Below, piece after piece: positions 17,635 through 26,001 of a stretch of 64,000 nt of DNA; position 1 is the stretch's first letter, and the number at the start of each line of letters is the position of its first letter. Both the position numbers and the translations under genes were made by a program. The notes below the pieces were generated by a model that saw nothing but the letters and a program-made list of their open reading frames with translations, searched no databases and was not told the origin of the DNA. The DNA is from CALAGJ01 sp964293305 (GTDB lineage Bacteria; Bacteroidota; Bacteroidia; Chitinophagales; Chitinophagaceae): assembly GCA_964293305.1 (NCBI GenBank), contig CAXYYO010000009.1:1-64000 (forward strand), read 5' to 3'.

Positions 17635-18567
17635 TTGAAACTGGTATTAGCCTTTATACGTCTAATTAGGTGGCCCAATCTGGTGTTTATAGCACTTACA
17701 CAGTTTTTATTTTGGACCTGTATCATTCAACCAGTGTTTGAAGAAGCTGGCAAAAAGAGTAGTCTTTCCCCATTTCAATTTTTTTTACTCAGTTTTTCCT
17801 CCGTTCTCATAGCTGCAGCAGGGTATATTATTAATGATTATTTTGATGTAAATATTGATCAAGTAAACAAGCCGGATAAGCTGATTGTGCAAAGATTCAT
17901 AAACAGAAGATGGACGATTATATGGCACTTAATATTGAGTGTAACCGGTATAATTATTGGTTTTTATCTTGATAGTACCACTAAAGTTACTCTATTGGGA
18001 TTTTCAAACCTCTTATGTGTGATTCTTTTATTCATATATTCTATTGCACTTAAAAAAAAGTTATTAGTTGGCAATATTTTAATATCGCTGCTTACAGCTT
18101 GGGTTATTTTGGTGTTAACTTGGTGTGAGGCTCGGTTTTTCTTTAGAGATTCCTTACTAAATATGCCAAAAATTGCCCGTTTCACATTTCTATATGCCGG
18201 TTTTGCTTTTGTAATATCACTCATCAGGGAGGTTGTAAAAGATATGGAAGATATTGAAGGGGACAGGCGTTATGGATGCACTACTATGCCGGTAGTATGG
18301 GGAATTAATGTCAGTAAAATGTTTGCAGGTGTTTGGATGATGGTATTATTGACAAGTCTTTTGTTTATCAATATTTATGTGTTGCAGTTTGGTTGGTGGT
18401 TGAGTTCCCTTTGGTGCCTGATTTTACTGATAGCTCCACTGTCCTTATCAATACAAAAACTATACAGGGCTTCAAGTGCTGCGGACTTTCATAGTCTAAG
18501 TTCGCTTATAAAAATCATCATGTTTACCGGTATTGTTTCTATGATTTTTTATACATTCTATGTTTAG
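17635..18567 (+). CDS. UbiA-family prenyltransferase
   Basis: This 310-residue integral membrane protein has eight to nine hydrophobic helices. The first Asp-rich motif is N-D-Y-F-D-V-N-I-D (about residues 83-91) and the second is D-M-E-D-I-E-G-D (about 202-209), the two sites that bind the Mg-prenyl diphosphate. Bacteroidota members of this branch are annotated as geranylgeranylglycerol-phosphate geranylgeranyltransferase-like or 4-hydroxybenzoate-like; the substrate cannot be fixed from sequence. The start is TTG at 17635 because no ATG precedes the first helix (LVLAFIRLIRWPNLVFI). Confidence 0.88.
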   Translation: MKLVLAFIRLIRWPNLVFIALTQFLFWTCIIQPVFEEAGKKSSLSPFQFFLLSFSSVLIAAAGYIINDYFDVNIDQVNKPDKLIVQRFINRRWTIIWHLILSVTGIIIGFYLDSTTKVTLLGFSNLLCVILLFIYSIALKKKLLVGNILISLLTAWVILVLTWCEARFFFRDSLLNMPKIARFTFLYAGFAFVISLIREVVKDMEDIEGDRRYGCTTMPVVWGINVSKMFAGVWMMVLLTSLLFINIYVLQFGWWLSSLWCLILLIAPLSLSIQKLYRASSAADFHSLSSLIKIIMFTGIVSMIFYTFYV

Positions 18568-18776
18568 ACAGGGTTTACCAGCCATTCTACATCAAGAAAA
18601 AATGATTCTATCGTAAGCTGCCTTTTAGGGGTAATATTTTGTCTTAAATATTAGCATAAAAAACTTGGAAAATAAAGATGTATTATTTATACTTGCCAAA
18701 GTATGATTTTTTAATTAAAACCATTTGCCGATGATTTGATTTTACTTATTTTTTTTCATCTAAAAAGCAATAAAGT

Positions 18777-19076
18777 ATGAACGTAAACATTCAAACAGTA
18801 CATTTTGATGCGGACTTAAAACTCATGGATTATGTAAAAACAAAAGCAAAAAAACTAAATATTTTTAATGACAGGATTTTAGGAATCGAAGTATTTTTAA
18901 AATTGGATAATATTGTACATAATATAAAAGACAAAATAGTAGAAATAAAAGTACAAGTGCCACGTCATAGTTTTTTTGTAAAAGCTAGTTCGAAATCTTT
19001 TGAAACATCCTTTGATTCAGCACTAGAATCAATGATTTCTCAAATGAGAAGACGAAAGGATAAACTTATAGCATAA
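18777..19076 (+). CDS. hpf: Ribosome hibernation-promoting factor, short form
   Basis: This 99-residue protein of the HPF/YfiA (RaiA) family binds the decoding site of the 30S subunit and stabilises idle ribosomes. It has the single beta-alpha-beta domain, with opening V-N-I-Q-T-V-H-F-D-A, the ILGIEVFLKLDN strand and the C-terminal helix SFETSFDSALESMISQMRRRKDK. The short form lacks the dimerisation tail of long HPF. It ends in a strong terminator just downstream and sits next to the tRNA/tuf translation block. Confidence 0.92.
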   Translation: MNVNIQTVHFDADLKLMDYVKTKAKKLNIFNDRILGIEVFLKLDNIVHNIKDKIVEIKVQVPRHSFFVKASSKSFETSFDSALESMISQMRRRKDKLIA

Positions 19077-19086
19077 AAATTTACAT

Positions 19087-19115
19087 AGGCCACGCCATTA
19101 GCGTGGCCTGATTTT
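19087..19115 (+). terminator. Rho-independent terminator after hpf
   Basis: A perfect 9-bp stem AGGCCACGC (19087-19095) and GCGTGGCCT (19101-19109) encloses a 5-base loop CATTA and is followed by GATTTTT. Confidence 0.88.
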
Positions 19116-19131
19116 TGGTAATCATAGCACC

Positions 19132-19392
19132 ATGAAATTAATTGCATATTCACTCATCGTTTTCTTTTCCTTAACTCTTAATGGCTGCAAAAACATGGAA
19201 ACCACCCGTGCTAAAGTTTTTGAAAGAAAAATTTTGCCTAATGATTCTCTCATGCTCTATTATTCTTACACAACTGATAAAAATGAGGTAAAAGATAGTG
19301 TGCTTCTACAAAAGGATACAATTGTAACAGATTCAATCGATATTAGCTTTTCGTCCAAAGACCCTCAAAACAGTCAGATTATCGCACCTTAG
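19132..19392 (+). CDS. Small lipoprotein of unknown function
   Basis: The product has 86 residues with a lipoprotein signal (MKLIAYSLIVFFSLTLNGC, lipobox L-N-G-C). The mature part is polar and Asp/Ser/Lys-rich with no recognised domain. It lies between the hpf terminator and the promoter of the tRNA-tuf cluster, so it must have its own promoter. I do not recognise the family. Confidence 0.65.
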   Translation: MKLIAYSLIVFFSLTLNGCKNMETTRAKVFERKILPNDSLMLYYSYTTDKNEVKDSVLLQKDTIVTDSIDISFSSKDPQNSQIIAP

Positions 19393-19465
19393 CACTTAAT
19401 CTTCAACATTTCTATAGAAAACTGTCTTGAAACACTTGAAAATAAGAAAATTTATTTTTTTAAAT

Positions 19466-19495
19466 TTTGTAAAGTAAAGTTTTCACATACCTTTG
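19466..19495 (+). promoter_or_regulatory. Promoter of the tRNA-tuf-secE-nusG cluster
   Basis: A -33 element TTTG (19466-19469) and a -7 box TACCTTTG (19488-19495) are 18 bases apart, the arrangement known for the Bacteroidota housekeeping sigma factor. The tRNA-Thr begins 50 bases further on. Confidence 0.7.
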
Positions 19496-19545
19496 CGTCC
19501 CCGTAAAAAGGGTTAGTTCATTAACAGATTTTAAAATCATAAAAA

Positions 19546-19618
19546 GCCACTTTAGCTCAGCTGGTAGAGCAACTGATTTGTAATCAGTAGGTCGTTGGTT
19601 CGATTCCGACAAGTGGCT
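19546..19618 (+). tRNA. tRNA-Thr (TGT)
   Basis: The 73-base cloverleaf has acceptor stem GCCACTT/AAGTGGC, D arm TAGCTCAGCTGGTAGAGCA, anticodon loop TTTGTAA with anticodon TGT, and T loop GGTTCGATTCC. The CCA end is not encoded. It is first of four tRNAs upstream of tuf. Confidence 0.96.
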
Positions 19619-19665
19619 CATTTCTCTGTCTAAAATTGCAGAGATAATTTGTTCTAAATTTTATT

Positions 19666-19747
19666 GGGCAGTTTCCAGAGCGGCCAAATGGGGCGGACTG
19701 TAAATCCGCTGTCTTCGACTTCGGTGGTTCGAATCCACCACTGCCCA
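19666..19747 (+). tRNA. tRNA-Tyr (GTA)
   Basis: This is an 82-base class II tRNA with a long variable arm (GTCTTCGAC region), acceptor stem GGGCAGT/ACTGCCC, anticodon loop CTGTAAA with anticodon GTA, and discriminator A. CCA is not encoded. Confidence 0.96.
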
Positions 19748-19760
19748 CAGTATTTTTTTA

Positions 19761-19833
19761 GCGGGAGTAGCTCATTTGGTAGAGCGATAGCCTTCCAAGC
19801 TATAGGTGGCGAGTTCGAGCCTCGTCTCCCGCT
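19761..19833 (+). tRNA. tRNA-Gly (TCC)
   Basis: The 73-base cloverleaf has acceptor GCGGGAG/CTCCCGC, anticodon loop CTTCCAA with anticodon TCC, and T arm GCGAGTTCGAGCCTCGT. It is 13 bases after tRNA-Tyr, so the tRNAs are processed from one transcript. Confidence 0.96.
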
Positions 19834-19888
19834 CAGTTAAATGTAAGATCTTTAAAATGTTGATGGGGTTGACGATCATGCAATACCA

Positions 19889-19960
<72 letters not shown>

Positions 19961-20095
19961 CAAAACCGGAAAGTGTGTTAAAATATAGAAAATAAAGTTT
20001 CAATTTGATGCCCTAAGATGGATTTAATAATTTTAAACTATGGTCAATAGCAATGTGCTATTGGCTGGATTATAAAACAATAAAAACGAATAAAG

Positions 20096-21283
20096 ATGTC
20101 CAAAGAGACCTTTAAGAGGGATAAACCTCACGTAAACGTTGGCACCATTGGCCATATTGACCATGGTAAAACTACTTTGACAGCAGCTATAACTTCTATC
20201 CTTGCTCAAAAAGGATTAGCAGAAGCTAGAAAGTATGATGAAATTGATGCAGCTCCAGAAGAAAAAGAGCGTGGTATCACTATCAATACAGCTCACGTAG
20301 AATATCAAACTGTCAATCGTCACTATGCTCACGTTGACTGTCCTGGTCACGCTGACTATGTGAAGAACATGATTACAGGTGCCGCTCAAATGGATGGTGC
20401 TATATTAGTTGTAGCAGCTACCGATGGTCCAATGCCTCAAACAAAAGAACATATTCTTTTGGCACGTCAGGTAGGTGTACCAAAAGTTGTGGTATTTATG
20501 AATAAAGTTGACTTGGTTGACGATCCAGAATTACTTGAATTAGTAGAAATGGAAATTCGTGAATTATTAAGTTTCTATGGCTTCGATGGCGATAACACAC
20601 CAATCGTAAAAGGATCTGCTACAGGTGCTTTAGCTGGTGATGATCAGTGGGTGAAAGCTGTGGAAGAATTAATGGATAACGTAGATAGCTACATTCCATT
20701 ACCTCCTCGCCCAATAGATCAGGCATTCTTGATGAGTGTGGAAGATGTATTCTCAATAACTGGTCGTGGTACAGTAGCTACAGGTCGTATTGAGCGTGGT
20801 ATTATAAAAGTAGGTGATGCTGTAGAAATAGTTGGATTGATGGATGCTCCACTAAACTCTACAGTAACTGGTGTTGAAATGTTCAAAAAACTATTGGATC
20901 GTGGTGAAGCTGGTGATAATGCCGGTTTATTACTCCGTGGTATTGAGAAGAAAGATATCCGTCGTGGTATGGTTATCGTTCATCCAAAGAGCATTACTCC
21001 ACATACAGAATTCAAGTGTGAAGTGTATGTACTGAGCAAAGAAGAAGGTGGACGTCATACTCCTTTCTTTAATAATTATCGTCCACAGTTCTATTTCCGT
21101 ACAACTGACGTTACTGGTGAAGTAACTTTACCAGAAGGTACTGAAATGGTAATGCCAGGCGATAATATTTCACTAAGTGTAAAACTTATCATGCCTATCG
21201 CAATGGAGAAAGGTTTGAAGTTTGCAATACGTGAAGGTGGCCGTACAGTTGGTGCTGGTCAGGTAACTGAAATTATAAAATAA
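20096..21283 (+). CDS. tuf: Elongation factor Tu
   Basis: EF-Tu (395 residues) delivers aminoacyl-tRNA to the ribosome. The GTPase motifs are GHIDHGKTT (G1, residues 19-27), RGITINTAHVEY with the G2 Thr, DCPGHADY (G3), NKVD (G4) and GSATGAL (G5); domains 2 and 3 follow, with RGTVATGRIERG and the C-terminal GGRTVGAGQVT. It is the main protein gene of the cluster, between the tRNA block and tRNA-Trp. Codon use is notably more CGT/GGT-biased than in neighbouring genes, as expected for a highly expressed gene. Confidence 0.99.
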   Translation: MSKETFKRDKPHVNVGTIGHIDHGKTTLTAAITSILAQKGLAEARKYDEIDAAPEEKERGITINTAHVEYQTVNRHYAHVDCPGHADYVKNMITGAAQMDGAILVVAATDGPMPQTKEHILLARQVGVPKVVVFMNKVDLVDDPELLELVEMEIRELLSFYGFDGDNTPIVKGSATGALAGDDQWVKAVEELMDNVDSYIPLPPRPIDQAFLMSVEDVFSITGRGTVATGRIERGIIKVGDAVEIVGLMDAPLNSTVTGVEMFKKLLDRGEAGDNAGLLLRGIEKKDIRRGMVIVHPKSITPHTEFKCEVYVLSKEEGGRHTPFFNNYRPQFYFRTTDVTGEVTLPEGTEMVMPGDNISLSVKLIMPIAMEKGLKFAIREGGRTVGAGQVTEIIK

Positions 21284-21348
21284 ATTCTCAAAAGCTATTT
21301 ATATAGCCAAAGAGATTTTTGCTTAAACGCAAACAATAATTTTGATCT

Positions 21349-21398
21349 AAAAAATCTGAAAGCTGTCACGATAAAACGGGATAGCTTTTAGATTTTTT
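21349..21398 (+). terminator. Long hairpin between tuf and tRNA-Trp
   Basis: A 19-bp stem pairs 21349-21367 with 21380-21398 (two G-U pairs, 12-base loop) and ends in TTTTTT. It fits an intrinsic terminator after tuf. It directly touches the 5' end of tRNA-Trp (21399), so it could also be a partial terminator or a processing site for the downstream tRNA-secE-nusG transcript. Confidence 0.75.
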
Positions 21399-21469
21399 AC
21401 GGGCATAGTTCAATGGTAGAATAGCGGTCTCCAAAACCGTTGATCTTGGTTCGAATCCAGGTGCCCGTG
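21399..21469 (+). tRNA. tRNA-Trp (CCA)
   Basis: The 71-base cloverleaf has acceptor ACGGGCA/TGCCCGT, anticodon loop CTCCAAA with anticodon CCA, and the G discriminator normal for tRNA-Trp. It lies between tuf and secE as in other Bacteroidota. Confidence 0.96.
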
Positions 21470-21491
21470 CAAAGTAGAAATACATTTTAAA

Positions 21492-21689
21492 ATGAATAAA
21501 GTATCTGCATACTTCAAAGAATCTTATAAAGAATTACTAGAAAAAGTAACCTGGCCAACATGGGCCCAACTTCAGCAATCTACAATTATAGTACTAGTAG
21601 CTACTATTTTCATTATGGCAGTTGTAGCTGTAATGGATTTAGGCAGCAGCCAATTGCTTAAGTTAATTTATTCATTATTCAAAGCCTAA
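21492..21689 (+). CDS. secE: Preprotein translocase subunit SecE
   Basis: This is a short single-span SecE of 65 residues. The amphipathic N-terminal helix (YFKESYKELLEKVTWPTWAQLQ) contains the conserved V-x-W-P motif, followed by one membrane helix (IIVLVATIFIMAVVAVMDLG). It clamps SecY in the SecYEG channel. Position after tRNA-Trp and 4 bases before nusG is the conserved arrangement. Confidence 0.96.
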   Translation: MNKVSAYFKESYKELLEKVTWPTWAQLQQSTIIVLVATIFIMAVVAVMDLGSSQLLKLIYSLFKA

Positions 21690-21693
21690 TAAG

Positions 21694-22290
21694 ATGGAAG
21701 CCGCAATAGAAGAAAGTGTTGTACCGCAACAGGACGACAGCAAATGGTATGTGCTACGCGTAGTAAGCGGAAAAGAAAGAAAGGTAAAAGAATATTTAGA
21801 AAAAGATATTGTACGCAATGGGTTTGAAAATGTAATCAGACAGATCTTTTTACCAATGGAAAAGGTATATAAGGTACAGAATGGTAAAAAAGTGATGCGT
21901 GAAAAAAACTATTACCCGGGATACGTAATGCTTGAAGTAGCTAGTGGTAAACTTGGTGATGATATTATTCAACATATAAGCAGTATTAGCAATGTAATGC
22001 ATTTTCTTACTGATGGGAAAGGTAGCAAGGGAAATATTATTTGTCTTCGTAAATCAGAGGTAAATAAAATGCTCGGCAAGGTGGACGAAATGAGTGATCA
22101 AGGTATTAGCATGGTTGAACCATTTATCATGGGCGAAACTGTGAAAATTATTGATGGTGCCTTTAATGACTTTAATGGTGTAATTGAAGAAATACATGAT
22201 GAAAAGAAAAAATTGAAAGTAATCGTAAAAATATTTGGCAGAAGCACACCGGTTGAACTGAGCTATATGCAAGTAGAAAAGCTTAGTTAA
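21694..22290 (+). CDS. nusG: Transcription termination/antitermination factor NusG
   Basis: The protein has 198 residues. The NGN domain (about residues 15-130) starts with KWYVLRVVSGKERKVKEYLE and includes NYYPGYVMLE; the KOW domain is near residues 145-198 (FIMGETVKIIDGAFNDFNGVIEEI). It links RNA polymerase with ribosomes and termination factors. Unusually, the next gene is not rplK: a terminator follows and then a Nif3-like gene. Confidence 0.97.
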   Translation: MEAAIEESVVPQQDDSKWYVLRVVSGKERKVKEYLEKDIVRNGFENVIRQIFLPMEKVYKVQNGKKVMREKNYYPGYVMLEVASGKLGDDIIQHISSISNVMHFLTDGKGSKGNIICLRKSEVNKMLGKVDEMSDQGISMVEPFIMGETVKIIDGAFNDFNGVIEEIHDEKKKLKVIVKIFGRSTPVELSYMQVEKLS

Positions 22291-22310
22291 TTCTAAGAAG
22301 ATTATAAAGA

Positions 22311-22342
22311 AAAAGGCTGTCTGCATGGACTGCCTTTTTTTT
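22311..22342 (+). terminator. Terminator after nusG
   Basis: Stem AAAAGGC-T-GTC (22311-22321) pairs with GAC-T-GCCTTTT (22328-22338), one T-T mismatch, loop TGCATG, followed by further T residues. It ends the secE-nusG transcript. Confidence 0.82.
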
Positions 22343-22489
22343 TGCTCTCATTTTAATTTCAACCAACCATGACCCAACAAATTTATTTTTGGTTGCCTTT
22401 TAATAAATTTATACCACAGTATCCCGACTTTACATCCATACCAACATCCGAATACAGCAATCGATAATGCCACATTAAATTATAAACGA

Positions 22490-23587
22490 ATGCACATAAA
22501 AGAAATTATTGAAATTTTAGAATTGCATGCAGATCCTTCCATACAAGAATCCTATGATAACTGTGGACTCATTACAGGATTGCCAAACCAACAATGTACC
22601 GGCGTGCTATGCACTTTAGATGCAACTGAAGTTGTAATTGAAGAAGCTATAAAACTGCATTGCAACCTTATTGTGGCACATCATCCAATAGTTTTTAATA
22701 GGCTAAAGAAATTAAATGGGAATAACTATGTGGAGCGAACCGTGATAAAAGCGATAAAAAATGATATTGCAATTTATGCAATCCATACAAATCTTGACAA
22801 TACAATAACAGGGGTAAATGGTAAAATTGCTGACTTACTTGGGTTACTCAATAAACAAATACTACTTCCAAAGCAGGGTATGCTTTGCAAGATTGCCACT
22901 TTTGTTCCAAATGAATATGCGGAAAAACTTAAGAATACTTTATTTGAATATGGCGCTGGTCAAATTGGTTTATATAGCGAGTGTAGTTTTAGTATGAAAG
23001 GTGTGGGTACATTTAAAGCGGAGGAAGGGGCTGATCCATTTGTAGGTATATCCGGAAAAAGGCATGAGGAAAAAGAAGCAAAAGTTGAGGTGGTATGTCC
23101 GGTTTGGAAAAAAGATGCAGTAATAAAAGCGATGATAGCTGCACATCCATACGAGTCAGCTGCATACGATATAATTAAACTTGAAAATATTGGTGAATCC
23201 TTTGGCAGTGGAATCATAGGTAATCTACCAACACCTGTACCAACAACCGAATTTTTAGATAAGATTAAGAAAATATTTGGCCTAAAACTAATCAGGCACA
23301 CAGAAATCATAACTGAAACAGTACAAAAAATAGCACTATGTGGTGGTGCGGGAAGTTTTCTTACCTGCAGAGCAATTGCCCAAGGGGCAGATATTTTTCT
23401 TAGTGCTGATTTTAAGTACCATGAGTTTTTTGATGCTGATGAAAAAATTATCATCGCTGACATTGGTCATTGGGAGAGTGAGCAGTTTACTATCGACTTA
23501 TTGGTTGATATTTTAAAGGCTAATTTCCCTACTTTTGCAATCCAAAAATCAAAAAGCAGGACAAATCCTGTACATTATTTTTTATAA
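22490..23587 (+). CDS. Nif3-like dinuclear metal centre protein
   Basis: This is a Nif3/YqfO-family protein (365 residues) built of two Nif3 halves with an inserted PII-like domain (about residues 130-230, VGTFKAEEGADPFVG). Metal-site residues are in AHHPIVFNRLKKL, AIHTNLDN and the C-terminal ADIGHWESEQF. The family is often annotated as GTP cyclohydrolase I type 2, but that activity is doubtful. The gene is 33 bases upstream of the zinc-ribbon coiled-coil gene; this pairing is widespread in bacteria. Confidence 0.92.
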   Translation: MHIKEIIEILELHADPSIQESYDNCGLITGLPNQQCTGVLCTLDATEVVIEEAIKLHCNLIVAHHPIVFNRLKKLNGNNYVERTVIKAIKNDIAIYAIHTNLDNTITGVNGKIADLLGLLNKQILLPKQGMLCKIATFVPNEYAEKLKNTLFEYGAGQIGLYSECSFSMKGVGTFKAEEGADPFVGISGKRHEEKEAKVEVVCPVWKKDAVIKAMIAAHPYESAAYDIIKLENIGESFGSGIIGNLPTPVPTTEFLDKIKKIFGLKLIRHTEIITETVQKIALCGGAGSFLTCRAIAQGADIFLSADFKYHEFFDADEKIIIADIGHWESEQFTIDLLVDILKANFPTFAIQKSKSRTNPVHYFL

Positions 23588-23620
23588 GCTTTCTCAATTA
23601 ATAAATCAATTATATAGTAT

Positions 23621-24376
23621 ATGGCAGCCACAAAAGAATATTCTGTTCAGGAAAAATTAGTGTCACTTACACAACTTCAGTTAACGGACTGTAAGTTGGA
23701 TGAAATCAAAGTTCTGCAAGGAGAATTGCCAATTGAAGTGAGTGATCTTGAAGATGAATTGCAAGGTTTAAAAAGCCGTCAAATAAGAATTGAAGAAGAA
23801 ATCAATGGTATCACTGATTTTATAACCGGCAAAAAGTTGGCTATGAAAGAAGGTGAAGATCAACTACAAAAATATGAAAAACAAAGCGGTGAAGTAAAGA
23901 ACAGTCGTGAGTTTGATGCCATTAATAAGGAGATGGAAATGCTACAACTCGAAGTAAAATTAGCAGAAAAACACATGAAGGATGCTAATGAGGAAATGGC
24001 AGAAAAGGTAAAACTTTTAGATACTGCTAAAAAACATTATACGCAGAAAGAAGGACTCTTTACACAAAAGAAAAGTGAGCTACAAAAGATTATAGGAGAA
24101 ACAGAAAAAGAAGAAAAACATTACCTAAACCTTGCTGATGATGCACGGAAACATATTGATGAGCGTTTACTTTTTTCTTATGATCGTATTAGAAAAAGCT
24201 ATAGAAATGGGCTAGCAGTAGTACCTATTCATAGAGATGCTTGTGGTGGATGTTTTAATGCTATACCTCCTCAAAGGCAGAGTGAAATACGCCAACATAA
24301 AAAATTAATTGTTTGCGAAAACTGTGGAAGAATATTGGTGGATGAGGAGACGCATAACAATATTGAAGTAAAATAA
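23621..24376 (+). CDS. Coiled-coil protein with C4-type zinc ribbon
   Basis: The first ~190 of 251 residues form a long antiparallel coiled coil; the last ~50 form a C4 zinc ribbon with C-G-G-C and C-E-N-C-G (ACGGCFNAIPPQ ... IVCENCGRILVDE). The family (often called C4-type zinc ribbon domain protein) is predicted to bind nucleic acid; its exact role is not established. It is the partner of the Nif3-like gene in a two-gene operon closed by a strong hairpin terminator. Confidence 0.9.
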   Translation: MAATKEYSVQEKLVSLTQLQLTDCKLDEIKVLQGELPIEVSDLEDELQGLKSRQIRIEEEINGITDFITGKKLAMKEGEDQLQKYEKQSGEVKNSREFDAINKEMEMLQLEVKLAEKHMKDANEEMAEKVKLLDTAKKHYTQKEGLFTQKKSELQKIIGETEKEEKHYLNLADDARKHIDERLLFSYDRIRKSYRNGLAVVPIHRDACGGCFNAIPPQRQSEIRQHKKLIVCENCGRILVDEETHNNIEVK

Positions 24377-24401
24377 TATTTTTAACAAATTTCAAATACT
24401 T

Positions 24402-24434
24402 GGGATGCAAGGAATTGCATCCCATTTTTTATTT
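24402..24434 (+). terminator. Terminator after the zinc-ribbon gene
   Basis: A perfect 9-bp stem GGGATGCAA/TTGCATCCC (24402-24410 and 24415-24423) with a GGAA loop is followed by ATTTTTTATTTT. It rules out the upstream ATG at 24400 as the start of the next gene. Confidence 0.9.
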
Positions 24435-24480
24435 TCGGGCAATGCATTTTGTGGCAAATAATAGGGTAAATAGATATGGT

Positions 24481-26001
24481 ATGATAATTCATTTAATACC
24501 AACTCATATCTGTAGATTTTTGTTGTTGATATTCACCTTTCTATTTTGCTTACAAATGAAAGGTGCCGCAGAAAAATCTTTTGATTTTAATACAACATGC
24601 AAGCAAGCCTACAACGATATCGTTAGCTTAAAAATATCAAATGGAAAGCAGTTAATTGCAGCAGCCAGACAGCAAAATCCTGAAAATCTTATACCTGATT
24701 TATTAGACAGCTATTGCGATTTTTTTATTCTATTTTTTAATGAAAATCCAGTAGAGTATGGCAATCGAAAATCGAATTTTGATGGATATATCAGTAAGTT
24801 GTCTTCCGGTCCACAAAATTCTCCCTATTATAATTATTGCAGAAGTGTAGTATATATTCAAAAAGCATGTGCTGAAATAAAATTTGGTGACAAGTGGAAG
24901 GCGGGCTGGGATTTTAAAAAAGCATTTGCCTTGGTTAAGGATAATAAAAAAGCATTTCCGGCATTCGTTCCAAACAAAATGATTTATGGACCTATGCAGG
25001 TTATTGCAGGCACCATTCCAGATAGTTATAAATGGTTGGCGGGTTTATTTGGAATTTCAGGCTCCATAAATGATGGTATGGTTCAATTACAGTCTGTTGT
25101 AAATAGTAGTGATCCAGATGCTAGATTATTTCATACTGAAGCAATTTTTTATTATAGTTATATCAGCTTTTATATACAGAATAAACAGGAAGAAGTATTT
25201 CAACTCATTGCCCAGCAAAAACCAGATCTTGTAAACAATCACTTAATGGCATACATGGCAGCAAATTTAGCATTGAATGCTAAGAAAAATGAGTATGCAA
25301 AATCTATTATACTGCAAAGAAATCAATCCACTGCATACCTATCTACTCCTGTTTGGGATTACGAGCTGGGGTATATAAGCCTTAGACATCTGGAATATAA
25401 AGCAGCGGCCAATTATTTTACTTCATTTACCAAAAATTTCAAAGGAAAATTTTATGTAAAAGATGCTTATGAAAAACTAAGCTGGGCTTGGTATTTACAA
25501 GGAAATAATGCTAATGCGGAAAGCACCAGAAAACTTGTAATAGCTAAAGGCAATACTGAAACAGATGCAGATAAAGAATCTTACAAAGATGCAAAATCTG
25601 GTGTATGGCCAAATGCTATCCTACTTAAAGTAAGGCTTTTGAATGATGGAGGTTATCTCAAAGAAGCTTTAACACTATTGCAATCTATAAAAGAAACAGA
25701 TTTACTCACAGCAAAAGACCGCTTAGAATACACCTACAGATTTGGACGTGTTTACGACGATCTGCATCAATATGACAATGCATTGATAAAGTATAAAATC
25801 ACTATGGAAACGGGTGCTGCATTGCCTGAATATTTTGCTAGCAGGGCAGCATTACAATCTGGAATTATATATGAGAAAAATGGCAATAAAGCAGAAGCAA
25901 TCAGCTTTTATAAAAAATGTTTTACTATGAAAAGTCATTCCTATAAAGCTTCAATTGATCAAAAAGCAAAAGCTGGTATTGCAAGGTGTAAGGGATTATA
26001 A
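24481..26001 (+). CDS. Secreted TPR-repeat protein
   Basis: The frame is open from 24400, but that ATG lies in the terminator of the previous gene. The ATG at 24481 puts a clear signal peptide at the N-terminus (MIIHLIPTHICRFLLLIFTF...), giving 506 residues. The rest is helical with tetratricopeptide-type pairs, clearest near the C-terminus (YTYRFGRVYDDLHQYDNALIKY and AALQSGIIYEKNGNKAEAISFY). No enzyme motif. TPR proteins of this kind are scaffold components in the Bacteroidota periplasm; the specific role is unknown. Confidence 0.8.
   Translation: MIIHLIPTHICRFLLLIFTFLFCLQMKGAAEKSFDFNTTCKQAYNDIVSLKISNGKQLIAAARQQNPENLIPDLLDSYCDFFILFFNENPVEYGNRKSNFDGYISKLSSGPQNSPYYNYCRSVVYIQKACAEIKFGDKWKAGWDFKKAFALVKDNKKAFPAFVPNKMIYGPMQVIAGTIPDSYKWLAGLFGISGSINDGMVQLQSVVNSSDPDARLFHTEAIFYYSYISFYIQNKQEEVFQLIAQQKPDLVNNHLMAYMAANLALNAKKNEYAKSIILQRNQSTAYLSTPVWDYELGYISLRHLEYKAAANYFTSFTKNFKGKFYVKDAYEKLSWAWYLQGNNANAESTRKLVIAKGNTETDADKESYKDAKSGVWPNAILLKVRLLNDGGYLKEALTLLQSIKETDLLTAKDRLEYTYRFGRVYDDLHQYDNALIKYKITMETGAALPEYFASRAALQSGIIYEKNGNKAEAISFYKKCFTMKSHSYKASIDQKAKAGIARCKGL

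Noticed and set aside
24400..24480. N-terminal extension of the TPR protein from ATG 24400
   Set aside because: The ATG lies inside a perfect terminator hairpin for the upstream gene; the ATG at 24481 gives a clean signal peptide.
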